Shown here: piece after piece, positions 12,801-23,274 of the stretch
Layout of the letters: every line of letters begins with the position of its first letter
Position numbering within the stretch: the stretch's first letter is position 1
NCBI GenBank assembly: GCA_025345505.1
Contig: JANVCC010000071.1
Coordinates: 3,051,519 to 3,115,518 of the forward strand
Length of the DNA: 64,000 nt
Origin: Todiramphus chloris collaris
Lineage: Eukaryota; Chordata; Aves; Coraciiformes; Alcedinidae
Reading direction: 5' to 3'
The notes under the pieces: model-generated
Database searches by the model: none
What the model was told of the DNA's origin: nothing
Seen by the model: the letters and a program-made list of their open reading frames with translations, nothing else
Program-made: the position numbers and the translations under genes

Positions 12801-15800
12801 TGGAGGCTGGAACGAGCACATTATGGCTTCAGAGCCTGTTCTGCCTCTTGGGTGGGGAAAGGATGAAAGAGTCGTTCTGAGTAAGAAATCGAGGCATGAG
12901 GGAAGCTGAGAGAGGGTGTCTGGGGTAGGGAGCGTGGTCCTTGGTGCCTCCCCAGAGCCCAGGCTCCTCTCGGAAGGTCGGTAAGCAGCAGAGCCTGGGT
13001 CTGTTTGCAGAAGGTGGAGCTGGGTGTTTGGACAGCGGCCGGCTGCCCTCGGTACGGCCCGGATCTGTACAACAGGAGGGCACAGGGGTGACCTTGATCA
13101 GCACAGCCCAGCTGATCGGGCTTTTCACCCATCCCTCCAGAGCTGCTGCCTACAGTAAACTGGGGAACTACGCCGGAGCGGTGCGGGACTGCGAGAGAGC
13201 CATAGGCATCGACCCCAACTACAGCAAGGCGTACGGCAGGATGGGGTGAGTGGGCCCGGGCCTTTCCTGACACAACTGTGAGCTCACGTACATGAGCCAT
13301 CAGTTGCTCTTGCAGCCCAGAAAGCCAATCGTGTCCTGGGCTGCATCAAGAGCAGCGTGGGCAGCAGGTCAGGGGAGGGGATTCTCCCCCTCTGCTCCAC
13401 TCTGGTGAGACCCCCCTGGAGCCCTGCGTCCAGTTCTGGAGCCCCTGTCACAGGAAGGCTGTGGATGTGCTGGAACGTGTCCAGAGAAGGGCCACCAGGA
13501 TGCTCAGAGGCTGGAGCACCTCTGCTGTGAGGACAGGCTGAGAGAGCTGGGGTTGGTCAGGCTGGAGAAGAGAAGGCTCCGGGGAGACCTTATTGTGGCC
13601 TCCAGGATCTGAAGGGGCTACAAGAAAGCTGGGGAGGGACTTGTTAGGCTGTGGGGCAGGGACAGGACTGGAGGGAATGGATCCAAACTGGAGAGAGGTG
13701 GATTCAGGTTGGACAGGAGGAAGAATTTCTTCCCCAGGAGGGTGGGGAGACACTGGCCCAGGTTGCCCAGAGAGGTGGTGGAAGCCCCATCCTGGGAAGT
13801 TTGGAAGCCCAGGCTGGCTTGGGGCTGTGAGCAACCTGCTCTAGTGGGAGGTGTCCCTGCCCATGGCAGGGGGGTTGGAACCAGATGAGCTTTAAGGTCC
13901 CTTCCAACCCTGACAATTCCATGATTCTAATTGTCATCTCCACGAGCCCGGTGGCAGAGATGCTGTCAGGGGGTGTTCTGCCCTGGAGTGCTGTGTGAAA
14001 ATAGCTGGTGTTCCACCTCTGGTGGGGTGGAGGGAGATTAGAAGTGCTGGTCTCACTCCCTGACTCTTTATTTTATTCCCTTTTTAACAGCTTGGCCCTC
14101 TCCAGTTTAAATAAACACACAGAAGCTGTCGTTTACTACAAAAAAGCCCTGGAGCTGGATCCGGACAACGACACGTACAAATCCAACCTCAAAATAGCTG
14201 AGCAGAAAATGAAGGAGACTCCCAGTCCAGTAAGTTCCAAAGCTAATGTCTGGGTAAGGTCAGGAGGAGGCTCCTCAACTCTAGGAGCTGAGAGGTGTTG
14301 CCCGGATGAGCCCGGATGCCCTGGGTTGTGTTTAGAGTAGAAATCTTGGCTGCAGGCAGAGGGGAGACAGTTAATGCTGTGAGCAGTGCCACTGAAATCC
14401 ACTGCTTGAGCTCAGGCGCCTTGGGCTTGTTCAGGAGAGATGGAAAATGAGACTGATTAGAAGGGAGTGGTTTAAAATGATAATTTTGCCTTAAGCACCT
14501 TTCTTAATTAAAGTCATTACTCAAAAATTCAGCTTTTTTTGGGTTGGGTTTTTTTTTTCCTCCCCTAGTGACTTAGCAACACCAAAAAGGCACTTGGTAG
14601 AAATGAGGCTGCCTCTGTCCAGGGGCTTTACAAAAGGCTCTGGCAGAGCCTCTTTCCTCTGTCGTGGTGTAAGGGCCGGATTCTGATCTCACTGGGAGTT
14701 AAGTTTTAATGTTCAGTGTGACGTGCATCGAGATGATGTCACCTGCCTGTGGTTTTCTCACTCTTGCAGACTGGTGGCCCCGGAGGATTCGATTTGGCTG
14801 GTTTGCTGAACAACCCCGGCTTCATGAGCATGGTAAAGCTGGAGCTGGGCCTCAGCCAGGCTGGGGGGCTCTGCCTTGGCCCGTTCGGGGTGGGATCTGC
14901 CAGGGGAGCTCCTGGGTCTCTCCAGCAGATTTGGTTTCGTTTCTCTGTCTCCGTGTTGCTGGGTGGAATCTGCGCCTGTGTTTTATCAGGGGCAAGGGAA
15001 GAGCTGGGGCCTCACAGGGCTCTCTGTGCATGGTGCTGGCTGTGGCAAGGTGCTCGTTCTGCACGACCAGCCATGTCCTGGGTGCTGCCCTGTCCCCCAG
15101 TCACTTCCTGCTAAACAGGATGTTGTTTTTTTCTCCCCTCTTTAAACAGGCATCGAACTTAATGAACAATCCACAAGTACAACAGCTGTAAGTGTCTTGT
15201 CTTTCCTCTTAAAAGTGTTCCTTTGAGGTGCTGTGTGTGTCGGCGCTTGCAGTCGGACTGAACTGGTGGGAATGGGAGGTTGCTTGGGACAGAAATGCAG
15301 AGGGAAGTCTTTAAACCAGCCCAGCAGCCAGAGCCAGAGTGTGTGTTGAGTTCTCTGGACCATGATGAGGAGGGATCCTGGCCTAAATGTTTGCAGAAGG
15401 GAGGCAGGAGAGATGGTGGCAGTGGGATTGGGTGCGGGCAGCCTGGGGACAGTGTGGCCTCGCTGCACAGTGTTTGTGTCACCTGGAGAGGGGATTTCCC
15501 AGCCCCATCACTTGGAGTGAGAAGATTTTGCAGTGAAGGAACAAAAAAGCTGTCGTAGAAGATTCCTTCGCAGGCACCTTTGCGGTCTGTGTGGGAAGGT
15601 GCCCCCGTTCCACCTTCCTAGTGTAAACCAAACCATTTCTGCTGTTTGCTTTTGGTGGTTTGGGGTTTTTTTTTTTCCCCTTTCCCCACTCTGATCATCG
15701 ACTTTTCTTCCCGCAGCATGTCAGGGATGATTTCTGGAGGCCACAACGCCATGGGAGCAGCGGGCACCAGCCCGGCCACGAACGATCTCGCCAGCCTCAT

Positions 15801-16139
15801 ACAGGCGTGAGTAGAGCGCGGGTGTGAAGGGACTTCGGGGTGGGGGGGAGGGTTTCAACCCTGACCTGGGACCTTCATTTAACATCCAAGGAAGGGTTTG
15901 GTGGTGGGTGAACCCCCCTCTCTTGGGGACAGCAACTGGGGTTGTTGGCGTGGGGAGGAACCTCGCGAGGTGTGTATGTGTGTGTGTCTGGGGGCTGAGG
16001 GCACCGTCGCCCGTTCTCCGTCAGGGGCCAGCAGTTCGCGCAGCAGATGCAGCAGCAGAACCCGGAACTAATAGAGCAGCTCCGAAGCCAGATCAGGAGT
16101 CGAACTCCCAGCGCCAGTAACGAAGAGCAGCAGGAATGA
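9846..16139 (+). CDS. SGTA: Small glutamine-rich TPR co-chaperone alpha, 10 coding exons
   Basis: Cytosolic co-chaperone that receives tail-anchored and mislocalised membrane proteins. It works with the BAG6/UBL4A/GET4 complex through its N-terminal dimerisation domain and with HSP70/HSP90 through its TPR domain. Coding exons: 9846-9945, 11008-11111, 11298-11382, 12062-12161, 13141-13245, 14091-14229, 14770-14832, 15150-15187, 15717-15806, 16025-16139. They total 939 nt, or 312 aa; human has 313. Residues 1 to about 70 match the dimerisation domain ([15 protein letters not shown]). Three TPRs fill about 90-195, with [15 protein letters not shown] and [14 protein letters not shown]. The C-terminus carries [11 protein letters not shown] and the Gln-rich [18 protein letters not shown]. 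The ATG context is strong (A at -3, G at +4). The linker before the TPRs is the part least like human. The 5' UTR exon carrying the ATG begins at 9789. Confidence 0.97.
11812..11963 (+). mobile_element. CR1 LINE 3' end in an SGTA intron
   Basis: About 150 bp, 5'-truncated, ending in the CR1 terminal repeat (ttctatgattct). It closely matches the 3' part of the copies at 43158-43654 and 47368-47910 (group B here). It lies just upstream of SGTA coding exon 4. Confidence 0.9.
13303..13930 (+). mobile_element. CR1 LINE copy in an SGTA intron (group A)
   Basis: About 630 bp of CR1 3' sequence, from 'cttgcagcccagaaagcc' to the terminus 'gacaattccatgattcta'. It is the longest group A copy, and over about 430 bp differs from 40558-40989 at only about 7 positions by eye. 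It sits in sense orientation between SGTA coding exons 5 and 6. Confidence 0.95.
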
Positions 16140-16148
16140 GCCCTCCAG
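16025..16148 (+). other. SGTA: SGTA exon with stop codon, followed by a 3' UTR intron
   Basis: The TGA at 16137-16139 is followed 9 nt later by CCAG|GTGAGG (donor at 16149) and an acceptor (CTGTCTCTGCAG) ending at 16420. The 3' UTR is therefore split by an intron of about 270 nt. The junction is well under 50 nt past the stop, so it should not trigger nonsense-mediated decay. Confidence 0.75.
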
Positions 16149-17405
16149 GTGAGGCTGTAGCTGGCGGTGCTGCCAGACCCCGGCCGGCTGAGCGGGGATC
16201 GCTCCATTCAGCTGCTGCCAGTCTTATTTTGTGCCAAATTCAGCCATTTCTGGGGGGGTGTGGGTGGGTTCTGCTCCCCGGTGCCGTGCCACGAGCAGCC
16301 CCCGTTCCTCGCGTGAGCAACAAAGGGGTTTCGCTCTCCGGAGCTCGCGGCGGTGAAAGCGACGCTTTCTTTTCCTCGGAAAACTCACCCTGCCAATGTC
16401 TTGTCTTCCTGTCTCTGCAGCGCAGTCCGTGGGAACTCTGTTCTTTGCTTTAAAAAAAACTGGAAGCCATGTGCGTGTTGCCATTTCTTGAGTTGGAAGT
16501 GTCCAAGAGGGGGGATTAAAATAACAGGAGGAAAAAAAAAAAACCCCACAAAAACCAAAATCCTTTCAATGACCTGCATGTTAAAGACAGATTCACACTC
16601 TCTTTCCCCAGTCTTCGGCCCTGCTCCTCCCCCTCAGCCTCTCTATTAGTCTCTTTTGGGGTTTTTTTTTTATTTTTTTCTTTTCTTTTACTTCTTTTTT
16701 CCCTCCTGGAGGCTCCAGCCAAGCTGAACACAAACCAGCATCGACCGCCTTTCTACGGAAACTCCCGACTTCCCGACATTTCTCTGTTCTTGACCACATG
16801 GGGATTTTTTTTAACCCGTTGTTTTTTTGAGGAACGACGCGCTCGGCGCTGCAGGACGGCTTCACTGCCCTGCCCACTTCAGAGAAGTGTTCCGAGTCCT
16901 CCCCGACCTCCAGCCACCTCGTTTCATCCTCCTGCCGGTTCCAAAACGACGAGCATCTCGATGACGGGATCTTCTGGGAACAGGGGGGTTGGTTTTTTTT
17001 TTTTGTTGTTGGTCAGATCGACTGCGTTTCTCCTTCAGGTTCTGTAGCAGCGTCGCCGTTAACGGGCGGGAGTTGGGTGCTCGCCGTGCAAAGGTTGGTG
17101 TAAATGTCTTTGGGGGGGGGGGGTTGGGACTGACTGGGAGGAACAACCCCACGGGGGCAACGGGCTCCTGCTGCTTGGGGCTGCCGGCCCTGACAAAATT
17201 CGTTTAGTGTTTAGTAATTATGGCTGTTTGTTGGAACGATCCAATCCGTGAACTAGTCAGGTGGACAGTAAGAGAGTTATGATGTTTTCGGTGTGTAAAC
17301 GGGTTCTTTTTCCCCCATTTTTTTTTTTCTTTTTTTTTTTTTTTTAATGCATGTAAGTAATCGAGCTGGGTGACTGTGCTAACGGTAGGAGTAGAGAGCA
17401 GAAGG

Positions 17406-17411
17406 AATAAA
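17406..17411 (+). terminator. SGTA: Possible proximal SGTA polyadenylation signal
   Basis: AATAAA within the 3' UTR, about 450 nt before the distal signal. Use of this site is inferred only from the motif. Confidence 0.4.
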
Positions 17412-17855
17412 AACACTGCTCGGGTAGGCAGAAATCGGGTACAAACCCCCCTAGTTTGGGGGGGTGGCAAGGTGAGGATCACTCTCCTGAGGCCAATTTG
17501 AGCGACCCGCAGCTTCCCAGCCTTCCGGAGTTCCCCGTGTCCTGCTTGGGCAGCAGAACGTGCTGCCCGGAGCCCTTAGAAGTCGCTAGTGGAGGCCAGA
17601 ACCTTTTCGTATCGACCTCAGAGTTGTTTTTTTGAAGTAGTTCTTTGATCGTGGCGGGGAAGGAGAACTCGCTGCCGGGTGAAAAGCGCCTGGCCTGGGG
17701 GTGGGAGGTGGGAAAAGCCCTTGGTGTGAGTGAGCAGGGGGATTTGGCGATGAATATTGAGGAGAAAAGACTGGAAAAAAAAAAAAAGGAAAAAAAAAAA
17801 AAAAGATTTGTAAATGCTCCATAAAGTAACACGTGGTTAAATGTAACTTGTGAAG

Positions 17856-17861
17856 AATAAA
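17856..17861 (+). terminator. SGTA: Distal SGTA polyadenylation signal
   Basis: AATAAA followed within 30 nt by T-rich sequence (cactttcttcgttctccctcc). It is the last canonical signal before the intergenic region. Confidence 0.75.
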
Positions 17862-17884
17862 CTGTTCGGACACTTTCTTCGTTC

Positions 17885-18770
17885 TCCCTCCCGCCCGGGT
17901 GCACGGCGGGGCCGGTGTCCGCGGGGGCTCGCGCGGGGTCGGGGGTCCCGTGCGTGGGGCACGACCCCCCCAGTGGGTTTTGTCGGCCTCTTCCAGGCTT
18001 TGTGACCTTTCCTGAGCAAATCCTCAGCAGAAAAATGGGAAACCTTTTCTACTTCTGCTTCCCCTGCTCCCTTTAAATTCTCTCCATCGCTTTTTGTGAG
18101 CCAACCAAAGGAGAAGCCTTAGCCTAGAAGAGGGGGAAGCAAGAGCTCAAGTATTGCCTGGAAGGAAGAAAGTGCTGGGGTTTTTTCCCTCAGCTTGTAG
18201 CTAATTTCAGTGCCATTCCCTTGCCCTGCTCCTCCTGGAGCTGTCGATGGATTTTTCCTGTCTCTCAATGCTTTTCAGAGCGCGGGGCTCAGCGTGCAGG
18301 GCAGTGCCCCTGCCCTGGAGGGACGAGGGAAGAGCAGCCGTATTTTGGGGGCTCCTCTGGGGGCCTCACAACACAGACAAAAAAAAAAACCCAACAAATT
18401 TGGGGGTTGGCTTTTCATTTTTAGGTCCATTTTTGTGCTCCCTGGGGTTATACAGACCAGATGTGTGAGTTTCTTTAACTTAAGGCAGTTGCAGGACACG
18501 GGGCTGGAAGGGTGCTGGGGGTCCCGTAGCCCCCTGGGGGGTCCCGCGTAGCCCGGTGGAGGGTCCCGTAGCCCCCTGGGGGGTCCCGTTCGCTCCCGCT
18601 GCTGTGCCCGCTCAGCCCCGCCGGCCCAGGACAGCCCTGGGGCCGCCGCTCCCCCGGAACCCGCCCCCGCGCCCCGTGTTTCCCGCGGGCTCCATTCGGC
18701 GCTGCTCCGCTCCGCCCCGGCGGGCGCTCACGCTGGACACCCCCCCATAGGGCGTGGGCGGGATGACGGG
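17885..18770. other. SGTA-SLC39A3 intergenic spacer
   Basis: About 0.9 kb. No gene or interspersed repeat is recognised. An imperfect direct repeat of 'gtcccgtagccccctggggg' type occurs three times at about 18520-18590. Confidence 0.6.
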
Positions 18771-18774
18771 CGGC

Positions 18775-18880
18775 CCCAGCGGCCAATCAGCGGCCGAGTT
18801 TTGCGGCGCGGCCAATGGGAGCGTGTCGTGGGCGGGGGTTGCTGAAGGCGCTGCTCGGACGGGGCGCAAGCGGGAGCCGG
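18775..18880 (+). promoter_or_regulatory. SLC39A3: SLC39A3 CCAAT promoter and non-coding exon 1
   Basis: Two CCAAT boxes in the same orientation (18783-18787 and 18812-18816), 29 bp apart, sit in a CpG-rich, TATA-less context. They are followed by a short exon ending GAGCCGG|GTGAGT, with the donor at 18881. CCAAT pairs spaced about three helical turns apart are typical NF-Y promoters. The exact start site is not determined; exon 1 is probably about 18835-18880. Confidence 0.75.
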
Positions 18881-18945
18881 GTGAGTGGGGGGGGGGGGGC
18901 GGGGGGGGGGGGCCGTGGGGGGGGAGCGGGGGGGGGGGGGGGCAC
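18881..18945 (+). repeat. Poly(G)-rich block at the SLC39A3 exon 1 donor
   Basis: Immediately after GTGAGT, several G runs of 8-15 are broken only by single C, CCGT or AGC interruptions. This is strong G-quadruplex potential on the transcribed RNA's strand. Confidence 0.9.
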
Positions 18946-21588
18946 CGGGGCTGGGGTGCCGCGACAGAGCCCCCGGGAGCGCGGGGTCTGGAGCGGGAGG
19001 GTCCCGGGCCCCGCTCGCAGGGGGACACCCTGAGCTGCCGACCCCCCCCCGCCATCCCTGCCGCCTCCCGGGGTGCTCGGGCAGGCTGAGGCCCGGGAGG
19101 CCCCACACCCAGCACCCCCCCGGGAGGGGGGTGGTCGTCGGCGTCCCCTCGGCACCCAGGGCCAGAGTGACCGGCTTGAGGTGCCGGGACAAAGTGTGGC
19201 CCCGGGGGAGCCCGGCCTGGCTTGGGCATCGCCCCCCTGTGCTGCGGGGTTGGGGGTTTAGCACAAAAGGTGAGACCGAAAGGATCACAGGTAATGACAA
19301 CCCTCTTGTTTTCCCACCCCCCTCTTCCACAACAGCCTGTCTGATTTATATTAATTTAGATATTTTTTTAATAGCTTTAATTTTTCACAGAAATGGGGGA
19401 TTGGGGGGGGTTGGAAGGGAGCTCTGGGGAGCATCTGGTACCACCCCCCTGCTCCATCCAGCAGGGGCACCCAGAGCAGGGGCCCAGGGTCACGGTATCC
19501 GTGTGGATTTGGGATCTCAGACTCCACAGCCTCTCTGGGCAGCCTGGGCTGTTTCATTAGAGGCCCCTAAGCCAAGCACCACATGGCCCGAGTGAATTCT
19601 TCATTACAGAAGTTTTCAGGCCAGTGAAGCAGTTCCAGACGCTGTCAGTGCTGGCTCCTGAGCTCTGGGCTGTTGGGAAGAGCGGGTGAGGAGGAACACG
19701 AGGTATTTCTTGTGCTTATCTAAGCTGCTTTCCACCCCCCAGGGCCGGGACCACTGGAAGGTGGCTGCTTCTCCTGCTGCTGGGAGCTTTGGCCTTTGCA
19801 CTTTGTTGGGGGCTCTTGCTGGGTTAAAATTTAAAAAAAAAAAGCAAAAGATAAATTAGGGGGGTTCTGAATCTCTGAGTGGAAGCCAAGCGCGTTCCAG
19901 AAGAGGTGGGAATTCTGGAAAAAAAAAGTTTTCCTTCCTCTCCCCTGCCCCGGGAGCTGCCTGGCTCCTGACAGGGCCACTGTGGGTGGTTCCTTCACAC
20001 ACAGCGGGCGCAGTCGGGAGCTCTCCTGATCCCGAGGCGTTGTCGCTGCCCTCGCTGACCGAGGGAGCTGGTTTGAGCAGCTCTGCCACCACAACTCCCT
20101 GTCACCGCGCCCGGCAAAATCCTCGGCGCTGACGCCGCAGCCGCGACACTCGCTCGCCGTGGAGAGGGAACCCGCTCATCAGCCGCAGCCACCGGCTGCC
20201 TGCGGAGGAAGGAGCTTCACCCATGTGTGTGTGCTGAGGTTCTAGGCTCTGGGCTCGTCCACACCCGTCTCACCCGCCGTGTTCGCAGGGAGCGAGGCGA
20301 TCGCCGCCGTTGACGCAGGGCTTTCCCCTGATGAACGTGGCTGCCGGACCTGGCAGGTGGCCCGACCCCCGTGCCCTCGCTCTTTGCGCTGCCGCTTGAG
20401 CTGTAAACTCCAAAGATGGCTCTAAACCTCCCCCTCTCAAAGCACCAAGTCGCTCGGTGTTCTGTTTCCCTCTTACTAAACGCGTCGTCGGTGCACCCGC
20501 TGCGCGGAAACGGTGACGGTGATTAAGGCTGGCAGCCCTCCGGGGAGACTTTAGCCTCAGGAATCTCTTCTATGAGAATTAATTTGCCGCTCCAACAAAC
20601 AGGCAGCCGAGAATTTACCTCGTCCATCATGGTGCGGGTGGAAGCGGCCAGGCTGAGCTCGTCACCTCGCCGCGCGCTGCGGCGTCTCCTCGGGGCTGTC
20701 CCGGAGCCCCTGCCTGGGTGACCTGCAAGGGAACAGTCTCGAGGTGCCCTCGGTTTGATTTCACACCTCAGTTTGGTGCTGGGGTGGGGGGAACCCTCCG
20801 AGGTGCTGGCTGGGGGACCCGGGAACAGAGGGACCTGGTCACAGTGGTGTCTTTGTATAAATGGATTCGACGTTTTTAGTTTGCAAAATGATTTTAGTAA
20901 AACGAGTTTCCCTGCCAGAGCCAGGGACCAGCAGGGAAACGCTTTTCCACCTCCAGTCAAGTCCGTGTTTGTGACCTAAGCAGCTCCAACCTTGGCGTGT
21001 TTCTCTCGTATGGAACCAGCATCTACCTTCTCTGGTTCCAACTGGTGGACAATAGAGAACCTCGGGGTGAATTTCCCTGGAGGGTTTCATATCAATCGAG
21101 GGATGAAGCTTCCACTGACTCCTACAACCAGCTGGAGGGTCCATGACCCACCCCAGCAAGGTGGTGACAGTGGCTGAGGGAACTGAGCTGGAATGAATCC
21201 GATGGTCTCATTTCAAGGGCACTATTAAAAAACCAAACCCATGTGAGTGTTGAAGGGAGATCTTTAAATTCCTTTCTGGATGACAAATCTCACCAACTCA
21301 AGTCCACGTTCTTTTCTCATGCTTAAAAAAAAAAAACCCCAGAACTTGATCCTTGGGTGGATCTTAGTGCAGGATCCAGTGGTTTGTGTCTGTCACGGTG
21401 CATTGCAAGTGAAACCTCTGAACGCTGAGACTCTGACGGCTCGGGGTGGCCAGGACAATTCACACGAGGTTTTTAAGCCACCGTTCTCTGCAGTTCAGTT
21501 TTGCTGTGGTGGTTTCTCCACCCTCTGCAGAGCTAAGGTGGTTCCTGGGCAGAGGTTGGGGAATCTCTCTCCTTTTCCTCCCATCCAG
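18946..21588 (+). other. SLC39A3: SLC39A3 intron 1
   Basis: About 2.6 kb with one CR1 fragment (19393-19556) and no other recognised feature. The acceptor of the coding exon is either 21588 (CTCCCATCCAG, preferred) or 21530 (CCACCCTCTGCAG). Both have good pyrimidine tracts, and both place the start codon in the same exon. Confidence 0.6.
19393..19556 (-). mobile_element. CR1 LINE 3' fragment (group C)
   Basis: Minus-strand CR1 3' end: 'ggttggaagggagctctggg...catctggtaccacccccctgctccatccagcagg'. It shares this diagnostic sequence with the longer copy at 54164-54640. Confidence 0.88.
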
Positions 21589-21666
21589 GAGCTCCGTTCC
21601 CGTGTGGTCCATCCACCGATGCGCCCGCGCTGACCACGGCCGGAGGGGCCCTCGGCAGGGAGCGCA

Positions 21667-23110
21667 ATGAAGATCCTGGTCACCAAAGTGCTGTGTCTGG
21701 TGGGCATCTGCATCCTGATGCTGTCTGGGGCCCTCCTGCCCGTCAAGATCATGGAGGCCGATTACGAGAAGACTCAGCGCTCCAAGAAGGTCCTCGCCCT
21801 CTGCAATTCTTTCGGAGGAGGGGTTTTCCTGGCCACCTGCTTCAACACCTTGCTGCCCGCCGTCAGAGAAAAGGTAACTCCCTGCCTACCAGCAGTTTTA
21901 TCTCGGGGACCCTTGTGCAGGGGACCACCCTCCCCTGTCCTGCCCTGCGGGAGCCCACCAGCCCTCTGCTGCTGTAGAAATGTGGGTGAAGGGCCCACGT
22001 TGTGCCAGAGTGGCCCTCGAAGCCTCCTTGGGAGCAGCCGAGCTGTGCCTGGTGCTGCAGATCATGAGGGGATGCTGCACCCACCTCCCGGTCGGCGACT
22101 GCCGCCTGTCCACGTGGAGATTGTTTGGCTGCAGGAGGCTGAGCGTGGCCTGGGGCACGAGGCTCAAACTCCTGCCATTGAGCCAGCACCAAAAACGCTT
22201 TCAGACAGCAATGGCCTTTCCACTGGAAGGGAAGTGGTTTCCCTGTCACCTGTGTACAAGGGTGTTAGAGAGTTGTGGGTCGGTCCAGTGTCCATTTAGA
22301 GCTGGATGAACACAACGGGGATGTTCCCCGTTAGAGGCACAGAGGTGATTGAGTCCCTGTGGATTGTTTGCTTTCTTCCAGCTCAGTGAAGTTCTCAAGC
22401 AGGGCAACGTGACCACAGACTACCCGGTGGCCGAGACCATCATGATGCTTGGCTTCTTCTTGATGGTCTTCGTGGAGCAGCTCGTCTTGACCTTCCAGAA
22501 GGAGAAACCTTCCTTCATCGACTTGGAGACCTTCAACGCCGGTTCAGATGTCGGGAGCGACTCTGAATACGAGAGTCCCTTCATCGCGTCCTCCCGAGGA
22601 CGCACGTCGTACGGTGACCACGGTCACCACGGCCTGAACATCCAGGAGCTCTCCCGCTCCAGCCCCTTACGGCTCATCGGGCTGGTCTTTGCTCTTTGCA
22701 CTCACTCCATCTTCGAGGGACTGGCCCTGGGTTTGCAAGAGGAGGGCGGCAAAGTCTTGAGCTTGTTCCTAGGTGTGGCCATTCACGAGACGCTGGTAGC
22801 GGTGGCCTTGGGCATCAGCATGGCCAGGAGTTTGTTCCCGCTGAGGGATGCTGTGAAGATGGCCGTGGTCGTGAGCCTGATGGTCCCTGTGGGCATTAGC
22901 ATCGGGATGGGGATCGAGAGCACCCAAAACGCGGCCAGCAGCATCATCTCCGTGCTCCTGCAAGGCGTGGCCGGGGGCACCTTCCTGTTCATCATCTTCT
23001 TTGAGATCCTCGCGAAGGAGCTGGAAGATAAGAACGACCGTCTCTTGAAGGTTCTCTTCTTGGTGCTGGGCTACGCCACTCTGGCTGGGCTGGTCTTCTT
23101 CAAGTGGTGA
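21667..23110 (+). CDS. SLC39A3: Zinc transporter ZIP3, two coding exons
   Basis: ZIP-family importer moving zinc into the cytosol across the plasma membrane. Coding exons are 21667-21873 and 22382-23110, joined in phase 0, giving 311 aa; human has 314. Hydrophobic segments: TM1 about 3-26, TM2 about 43-66, TM3 about 86-106, TM4 about 165-188 with HSIFEG (177-182), TM5 about 195-217 with the metal-site HE pair (204-205), TM6 about 227-246, TM7 about 258-280, TM8 about 291-310. The TM3-TM4 loop holds a conserved acidic/serine stretch (ETFNAGSDVGSDSEYESPF) and a His cluster (GDHGHHG, 147-153), the usual ZIP cytosolic loop. ATG context is moderate (G at -3). ZIP1 and ZIP2 are the closest paralogues, but loop sequence and synteny favour ZIP3. 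Confidence 0.96.
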
Positions 23111-23253
23111 GCACGGGAGCGACGGGAAGAGAGCGTCACCTCCTTCCCTTGCGAGCGGCACCGGAGATGAGCCCCCTCTTCGAGCCGGGGGGACGCTGAA
23201 GCTCAGCGCCCACGTCAACCATCCCAGTCCGGGCCATATTTCCGTATTGGCCT

Positions 23254-23274
23254 GAAGAAGAAGAAGAAGAAGAA
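23254..23274 (+). repeat. (GAA)7 microsatellite
   Basis: Seven uninterrupted GAA units, about 145 nt past the SLC39A3 stop codon. Confidence 0.95.

Larger units (their letters stand above)
16421..17880 (+). other. SGTA: SGTA terminal exon, 3' UTR
   Basis: About 1.46 kb, rich in A and T homopolymers (16661-16702, 17319-17346, 17775-17804). It ends after the AATAAA at 17856-17861. An earlier AATAAA at 17406-17411 could give a shorter form. Confidence 0.75.
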
